This document shows, piece after piece, positions 57,646 through 64,000 of a DNA stretch of 64,000 nucleotides. Under the pieces are notes generated by a model. The model was not told the DNA's origin. It saw only the letters and a program-made list of their open reading frames with translations, and did not search any database. The translations under genes were made by a program, and so were the position numbers. How positions within the stretch are numbered: the first letter of the stretch is position 1; every line of letters begins with the position of its first letter. Source of the DNA: Rhinopithecus roxellana (lineage: Eukaryota; Chordata; Mammalia; Primates; Cercopithecidae); contig NC_044553.1 of assembly GCF_007565055.1 (NCBI RefSeq), positions 43,637,420 to 43,701,419 of the forward strand. The letters are read 5' to 3'.

Positions 57646-57904
57646 GACATATTGAAATGTTTTATTTTTATAGTAGACTCAAAATTTAGGGTATTAGAAG
57701 TTAGAGTGCTTGCATCACAATAATTGTTCATACTGGGATAAAGTTGACTGAATAATGCAAACATTATATGGGTTATAGATAAATTAAAACAGGAAGTTAC
57801 CAATTTTATGATAAAGTGATCCCTTTTGGCTTAATGACCATTAATGAGATTATAAGCTAGCAAATCACAGGCCAAATCCAACCTATAGGCCCAAAAATAG
57901 ATTC
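57646..57904 (-). other. Non-L1 segment between two L1 copies; likely 3'-transduced DNA
   Basis: About 259 bp with no L1 similarity. On the minus strand it begins right after the A-tail of copy B. It contains AATAAA (57666-57661), then 15 nt, then a pure A run (57645-57630). That is the layout of a read-through L1 transcript polyadenylated at a downstream genomic signal. Part of it ('caggccaaatccaacc') resembles an old hAT repeat. Confidence 0.75.
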
Positions 57905-59485
57905 TTTTTTTTTTTTTTCATTTTTTTATTATACTTTAAGTTCTAGGGTACATGTGCATAACGTGCAGGTTTGTTACATATGTATATTTGTGCCATGTTG
58001 GTGTGCTGCACCCATCAACTCGTCAGCACCCATCAATTCATCATTTATATCATGTATAACTCCCCAATGCAATCCCTCCCCCCTCCCCATGATAGGCCCC
58101 AGTGTGTGATGTTCCCCTTCCCGAGTCCAAGTGATCTCATTGTTCAGTTCCCACCTATGAGTGAGAACATGCGGTGTTTGGTTTTCTCTTCTTGTGATAG
58201 TTTGCTAAGAATGATGGTTTCCAGCTGCATCCATGTCCCTACAAAGGACGCAAACTCATCCTTTTTTATGGCTGCATAGTATTCCATGGTGTATATGTGC
58301 CACATTTTCTTAATCCAGTCTGTCACAGATGGACATTTGGGTTGATTCCAAGTCTTTGCTATTGTGAATAGTGCTGCAATAAACATACGTGTGCATGTGT
58401 CTTTGTAGTAGAATAATTTATAATCCTTTGGGTATATACCCAGTAGTGGGATGGCTGGGTCATATGGTACATCTAGTTCTAGATCCTTGAGGAATTGCCA
58501 TACTGTTTTCCATAATGGTTGAACTAGTTTACAATCCCACCAACAGTGTAAAAGTGTTCCTATTTCTCCACATCCTCTCCAACAACTGTTGTTTCCTGAT
58601 TTTTTAATGATTGCCATTCTAACTGGTGTGAGATGGTATCTCATTGTGGTTTTGATTTGCATTTCTCTGATGGCCAGTGATGATGAGCATTTTTTCATGT
58701 GTCTGTTGGCTGTATGAATGTCTTCTTTTCAGAAATGTCTGTTCATATCCTTTGCCCACTTTTTGATGGGGTTGTTTGTTTTTTTCTTGTATATTCGTTT
58801 GAGTTCTTTGTAGATTCTGGATATTAGCCCTTTGTCAGATGAGTAGATTGCAAAAATTTTCTCCCATTCTGTAGGCTTCCTGTTCACTCTGATGGTAGTT
58901 TCTTTTGCTGTGCAGAAGCTCTTTAGTTTAATGAGATCCCATTTGTCAATTTTGGCTTTTGTTGCCGTTGCTTTTGGTGTTTTAGACATGAAGTCCATGC
59001 CCATGCCTATGTCCTGAATGGTACTACCTAGATTTTCTTCTAGGGTTTTTATGGTATTAGGTCTAACATTTAAGTCTCTAATCCATCTTGAATTAATCTT
59101 CGTATAAGGGGTAAGGAAAGGATCCAGTTTCAGCTTTCTACTTATGGCTAGCCAATTTTCCCAGCACCATTTATTAAATAGGGAATCCTTTCCCCATTTC
59201 TTGTTTCTCTCAGGTTTGTCAAAAATCAGATGGCTGTAGATGTGTGGTATTATTTCTGAGGACTCTGTTCTGTTCCATTGGTCTATATCTCTGTTTTGGT
59301 ACCAGTACCATGCTGTTTTGGTTACTGTAGCCTTGTAGTATAGTTTGAAGTCAGGTAGCGTGATGCCTCCAGCTTTGTTCTTTTGACTTAGGATTGTCTT
59401 GGCAATGTGGGCTCTTTTTTGGTTCCATATGAACTTTAAAGTCGTTTTTTCCAATTCTGTGAAGAAACTCATTGGTAGCTTGAAT
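57905..59485 (-). pseudogene. LINE-1 ORF2 C-half and 3' UTR, copy B
   Basis: Two long minus-strand frames: 59472-58729 (247 codons, starting MSFFTELEKTTLKFIWNQKR) and 58698-58144 (184 codons). They are separated by one stop, so the copy is young but not intact. The doubled 18-nt motif is at 58008-58025 and 58026-58043. Confidence 0.9.
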
Positions 59486-60370
59486 CCCTGAATAGACCAA
59501 TAGCAGGCTCTGAAATTGAGGCAATAATTAATAGCCTACCAACCAAAAAAAGTCCAGGACCAGATGGATTCACAGCTGAATTCTACCAGAGGTACAAGGA
59601 GGAGCTGGTACCATTCCTTCTGAAACTATTCCAATCAATAGAAAAAGAGGGAATCCTCCCTAACTCATTTTATGAGGCCAGCGTCATCCTGATACCAAAG
59701 CCTGGCAGAGACACAATAAAAAAAGAGAACTTTAGACCAATATCCCTGATGAACATCGATGCAAAAATCCTCAATAAAATACTGGCAAACCGGATTCAGC
59801 AGCACATCAAAAAGCTTATCCACCATGATCAAGTGGGCTTCATCCCTGGGATGCAAGGCTCGTTCAACATTCGCAAATCAATAAACGTAATCCAGCATAT
59901 AAACAGAACCAAAGACAAGAACCACATGATTATCTCAATAGATGCAGAAAAGGCCTTGGACAAAATTCAACAGCCCTTCATGCTAAAAACGCTCAATAAA
60001 TTCGGTATTGATGGAACGTACCTCAAAATAATAAGAGCTATTTATGACAAACCCACAGCCAATATCATACTGAATGGGCAAAAACTGGAAAAATTCCCTT
60101 TGAAAACTGGCACAAGACAGGGATGCCCTCTCTCACCATTCCTATTCAACATAGTGTTGGAAGTTCTGGCTAGGGCAATCAGGCAAGAGAAAGAAATAAA
60201 GGGTATCCAGTTAGGAAAAGAAGAAGTCAAATTGTCCCTGTTTGCAGATGACATGATTGTATATTTAGAAAACCCCATTGTCTCAGCCCAAAATCTCCTT
60301 AAGCTGATAAGCAACTTCAGCAAAGTCTCAGGATACAAAATTAATGTGCAAAAATCACAAGCATTCTTAT
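59486..60370 (+). pseudogene. Inverted LINE-1 ORF2 reverse-transcriptase segment
   Basis: Sense-strand RT domain in an otherwise antisense element. Frame 59749-60390 (213 codons) starts MNIDAKILNKILANRIQQHI, contains TGTRQGCPLSPFLFN and the catalytic FADD (near 60240), and ends where the target duplication begins. It covers only RT blocks, so it cannot act alone. Confidence 0.93.
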
Positions 60371-60387
60371 ATGCATGTTCAGCTTTT

Positions 60388-60411
60388 TAAGAAGCTGCCA
60401 AACTGTCTACT
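60388..60411 (-). repeat. Old LINE-1 (L1M) scrap, antisense
   Basis: 'aagaagctgccaaactgtct' continues the L1M broken at 56338. Confidence 0.6.
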
Positions 60412-60920
60412 AAAGTGGTTTTTAAGTTTTTATTTCAACTTCTAGATACTGGGGGTACTTGTGCAGATTTGTTACATGGGAATATTGTGTGATACTGAGG
60501 TTTGGAGTACAGCTCCTGTCACCCAGGTAGTGAGCACAGAATCAAATGGGTTGTTTTTTAACCCACTCCTCCTTCACCCTCTCGTAGTCCACAGTGTCTA
60601 TTGAACGTTTCCATATATGTCTATGTGTAATCAACGTTTAGCTCCCACCTATAAGTGAGAATACGCAGTATTTGGTTTTCTGTTACTTCATTAATTTGCT
60701 TAGGATAACAGCCTCCAGCTCCATCCATGTTTCTGCAAGGGACATAATTTCATTCTTTTTATGGCTGTAGAGTATTCCATGGTATATATGTACCACATTT
60801 TCTTCATCCAATTTCCCACTGATGGGCAACTGGATTGATTCCATGTCTTTGCTATTATGAATAGCACAGCAGTAAACATGTAACTGCATATACTTTTTTG
60901 GTAGAATGATTTATTAATTC
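60412..60920 (-). mobile_element. 5'-truncated LINE-1 (L1PB-type) 3' end, antisense
   Basis: 'gtgcagatttgttacatggg' and 'attccatggtatatatgtac' are antisense L1 3' UTR and ORF2 end. A 68-codon frame (60889-60683) is an ORF2 remnant. Confidence 0.8.
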
Positions 60921-60932
60921 TTATTTTTAGAT

Positions 60933-61237
60933 TCTTTCTTTTTTTGTGTGTGTGGAGACGGAGTCTTGCTCTGTCACTCAGGCTGGAGTGCAGTGGTGTG
61001 ATCTCAGCTCACTGCAAGCTCCGCCACCCAGGTTCACGTAATTCTCCCGTCTCAGCCTCCCGAGTAGCTGGGACTACAGTTGTGTGCCACCATGCCCAGT
61101 TAATTTTTTGTGTTTTGAGTACAGATGGAGTTACACCATGTTGGCTAGGCTGGTTTCAAACTCCTGACCTCAGGTGATCCACCCACCTTGGCCTTGCAAA
61201 GTGCTGGGACTACAGGCATGAGCCACCGCATCCAGCT
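60933..61237 (-). mobile_element. AluS-type, antisense
   Basis: Alu with a (GT)n-tinged T tail. A duplication with one mismatch (atttttagat and atttgtagat) flanks it. Confidence 0.9.
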
Positions 61238-62410
61238 ATTTGTAGATGCTTTTGGATTTTCTACACATATAATCATATCATCTGTGAATAATTAAAGTTT
61301 TATTCCTTTACTGCCAATCCTGGCACCTGTCTTTGCTTTTTCTTGCCCTACTGCACTGATTAGTATGTATAATACAAAGATGACTAGAAGTTGTCAGAGC
61401 AGGCATCGCTGTCTTCTTTTCAATGTCAGAGGAAAAGTGTTTAACATTTTGCTATTAAGGGTAATATTGCTGTAAATTCCCTTTATCCCTAGTTTGCTAC
61501 ACTCTTTTTTTTTTAAATCATAGAGTGATGATTCATATCAATGGTCTTTTTCTAATCATATAATTTTTAATAAAATGAATTACATTTACTGACTTTTAAA
61601 AATGTTAAACCACCTTTGCATTCCTGGAATAAATTAAATTTGGTCAGGATGATTTATCTTTCTTATAGAGCACTGGACTTCATATTGACTAATACTTCAG
61701 ATTACAGGAGCTAAATTCATGAGAGAGATTAGTCTGCAGGTTTCTCATAATATCCTATTCAGGTACTGATCTGATTAAAACAAATTGGGAAGTGCTTCCT
61801 CTTTTTCTGTTCTACCGAACTATGTAAGACTGGTGTTACTTTGTCCTGAATGTTTGGTAAAATTCACATAGCCCTGTAGGTTTATTTGTGGACAAGGTTA
61901 AATTACAGATGCAATATCTTTAAAAGTTATAGGAACATTTAGCTATTTCTTCTTGTGCCAATCAGTTTGGTAAAATGTGCTAAGAATTTATCTATTTCAT
62001 CTACATTTTCAAATTTATTTTCATAAAATTGTTTGCAATACCCTGCTTTGGTCCATTAAGTGTTTGTATGATCTATAGTGATATCCCATTATCCATTCCA
62101 AAAACTGGTTATTTGTGCATTCTCTTTTACTCTATCATTCCTACCAAGGGGTCATCAATTTTATTCACCTTTTTATGGCACAATTCTTGGCTTTATTTAT
62201 TCTACTCTATGTTTATATTCTAACTCACTCATTTCTGCTCTTATCTTTATTATTGCCTTCCTCCTACATTCTTTTTGTAATCATTCCAGAAGAGAATTTG
62301 CAGTTCGTTTTCTAATAATTCCAGATGGAGTCTTCCTTTCTAATATAGTTATTTCAGATTAAGACCTACCCTTGAGGAACAGCCTTAACTATATGCCAGA
62401 AGTTGGTTTC
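61238..62410 (-). repeat. Old LINE-1 (L1M) RT region, antisense
   Basis: 'tttttcttgccctactgcac', 'ttgcattcctggaataaatt' and 'gtacaattcttgg'-like text are antisense ORF2 RT. It fits as the next part of the L1M seen at 55770-56338 and 60388-60411. Confidence 0.75.
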
Positions 62411-63360
62411 TTTTTTTTTTTTTTCAGCTCTATACCATTTTTTACCGTGTGAAAATATAGGTAACAAAAATTTGCCATCCTAGCCATTTTTAAATGTACA
62501 ACTCAGTGGTGTTAATTACATTCATAGTGATCTGCAATCATCAACACTATTTCCAAAACTTTTTCATTCCCCTCAAAGCAAAATGCTGTGGCTCTTAAAC
62601 AATAACTCCCCATTCTTCCCTCTCCCTAACCCCTGGTAATTCCTAATCAACCTTTTGTCTATTTGCCTATTCTAGGTATTTCACAGAAGTGGAATTATAC
62701 AATACTTGTCCTTTTATGTCTGGCTTACTTAGCATAATGTTTTCAAGGTTCACTCATGTTTTAGCATGTATCAGTGCTTCATTTTTTTTTATAACTGAAG
62801 GATATTGTATAGTGTATATATGCTGCACTTTGTTTATCTACCTATCTGATAAGACATTCAGGTTGTTTCAACATTTTGGCTATTGTAAATAATGCTGCAC
62901 CAAATGCTTGTATACAAGTATCCATTTAAGTCTCACTATTGAATTTTTTGTATATTTATACCTAGGATTGGAATTGCTGGCTCATATGGTAATCCTATGT
63001 TTAACTTTTTCCCATAGCACCTCCATCATTTTACATTTCTACCAGCAATTTCTGAGGGTTCCAATTTTTCCACTTTCTTGGCAATACCTATTATTTTCCA
63101 CTACTTTTATTAAAATTGCCTATTAGATGTGAAACAGTTTCTGCTTGTGGTTTTGATTTACATTTCCCTAATGACAAATAATGTTGAGTATATTTTCATG
63201 TACTTATCATTCACTGAACATCTTCTTTAGAGAAACGTCTAAGTTCTTTGTCCATTTATGAACTGGGTTTTTAAAATTATTGAATTGTATGAGTTCTTTA
63301 TATATTTCAGATATTAAATCCTTGTCAGAGATACAATTTGTCCTTCTGGCCTAAATGAGT
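62411..63360 (-). repeat. Second old LINE-1 (L1M) 3' end, antisense
   Basis: 'caactcagtggtgttaatta', 'gcataatgttttcaaggttc' and 'ttgtggttttgatttacatt' mark an L1M 3' UTR and ORF2 end. Confidence 0.75.
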
Positions 63361-63750
63361 TCTGAGTGAGGTAAAACAGGTGCCTTGTGTTAGGTTTTCA
63401 GGTAGCCCCAAGGTAGGTTAGAACAGATATGCCCAACAATTTGTGAATAAGATCCGCTCTGCTCCTCCTGAACCAGGGACCAAGGTCCTACACTGGGAAC
63501 AAAGACTACCTGCTTCTGAGCTAGGAGAGAATGAGGAAAGGGCAAGTGAAGATACCACAAAACTTTCCTACCATTTTTAGGCTTTTTCTTGTTTCAGCAT
63601 TCGCTTGATTGCAGTAAACCTTTGAATGCTGTCTGAAGTTCTTATAAAATTGGTTCGGAGAGTTTCTGCTTGTTTTCTGATGTTTCTGGTGGAGGGATGG
63701 GCTGGGAGCTGGGAGCTGCCTACTCTGCTATTTTGCTAATGTCAATCCAA
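63361..63750 (-). repeat. Old LINE-1 5' UTR-like sequence, antisense
   Basis: It ends 'ctactctgctattttgctaa', whose reverse (agcaaaatagcagagtagg) resembles an old L1 start. The rest is a GC-moderate 5' UTR-like stretch. Confidence 0.5.
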
Positions 63751-63823
63751 TCCTGCCACTTTCACTATGTGGTATTTTCATTATTATTCTGTTAAAAATA
63801 CTTTCTAATTTCAAATTGGATTA

Positions 63824-63992
63824 TAGACAGTCTCTGACTAATGATGGTTTGACTTTACAATGGTGAGAAAACCATATGCATTCACAGTAGTTTCCTCAAT
63901 TTACGATGGGGATGCATCCCAATAAACCTGTCATAAATTGGAAATGTAGTTTATTGGGACATGAATCCATTGTACATCAAGGAGCAGCTGTA
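63824..63992. repeat. Tigger/pogo-like non-autonomous DNA transposon
   Basis: It is flanked by TA, starts 'gacagtctctgactaatgat' and ends 'caaggagcagctg'. Inside are 'tttacgatggggatgcatcc' and 'tttattgggacatgaatcc'. The subfamily is not named. Confidence 0.7.
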
Positions 63993-64000
63993 CTTTTTGA

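Larger units (their letters stand above)
56339..60370 (-). mobile_element. Composite young LINE-1 with 5' inversion, nested copy and 3' transduction
   Basis: The whole block is bracketed by a 17-bp duplication atgcatgttcagctttt (56321-56337 and 60371-60387), so it entered one site in an L1M. On the minus strand the order is: inverted ORF2 RT segment (60370-59486), ORF2 C-half and 3' UTR with A-tail (59485-57905), a non-L1 segment (57904-57646) with AATAAA and poly(A), then a second ORF2 C-half and 3' UTR (57627-56339). Both L1 3' UTRs carry the doubled 18-nt motif, marking the monkey lineage. Confidence 0.85.

Noticed and set aside
57646..57904. Non-L1 segment between L1 copies as a processed pseudogene
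   Set aside because: It has an AATAAA and poly(A), but no open frame or recognisable gene, and it is joined directly to an L1 A-tail; 3' transduction explains it better.
58144..59472. Two long minus-strand frames (247 and 184 codons) as possible genes
   Set aside because: They are the C-terminal half of L1 ORF2 in a young copy, separated by a stop; retroelement remnants, not host genes.
60371..64000. Search for the missing N-terminal exons of MNS1
   Set aside because: On the minus strand I found only L1, Alu and DNA-transposon sequence, with no charged coiled-coil frame flanked by splice sites; the exons are taken to lie outside the window.

Overview
This is mammalian nuclear DNA, almost certainly from an Old World monkey (macaque, baboon or relative). 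Two things point there. Seven Alu copies share a monkey-type AluY form: a 'CTTGAGCC' 3' box and 'GCCACCTCGCCCGGCTAG' in the second arm. The youngest LINE-1 copies also carry a tandemly doubled 18-nt motif in the 3' UTR. The genus cannot be settled by eye.

Two genes meet tail to tail. TEX9 (+ strand) contributes its last five coding exons: 81-163, 577-750, 17578-17712, 37793-37927 and 38604-38681. They end in a TAA stop. MNS1 (- strand) contributes its last seven coding exons: 55083-54981, 52830-52601, 52019-51803, 51705-51598, 44663-44406, 41723-41598 and 39527-39435. They end in a TGA stop. All splice sites are GT-AG and every codon phase joins correctly, so both genes look intact. The two stop codons are only 753 bp apart. 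Both products are charged, Lys/Glu/Gln-rich coiled-coil proteins. MNS1 is a motile-cilium and sperm-flagellum doublet-microtubule protein; TEX9 is a testis-expressed coiled-coil protein of poorly defined role. The promoters and first exons of both genes lie outside the window.

The rest is intron, mostly filled with interspersed repeats. TEX9 introns hold a MaLR retroviral element with both LTRs (2502-3871), a near-full-length L1 nested in an AluY nested in a MIR (4690-10085), a long L2 copy cut by three Alus (12640-15345), a full-length antisense L1 with modular 5' UTR repeats (19312-26655) and a mosaic of old L1s (28262-36408). MNS1 introns hold a sense L1M with nested insertions (45290-49010), a sense L1PB/L1MA copy inside an antisense L1M (49030-51590) and a young composite L1 (56339-60370).

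The composite L1 is the most informative locus. It has a 5' inversion, an apparent second L1 copy inserted in the same orientation, and a non-L1 segment of about 259 bp that ends in its own AATAAA signal and poly(A), which reads as a 3' transduction. I found no tRNA, rRNA, CRISPR, or bacterial or viral system, and no new protein-coding gene. The longer open frames outside the exons are LINE-1 ORF pieces, antisense shadows of them, or chance frames.
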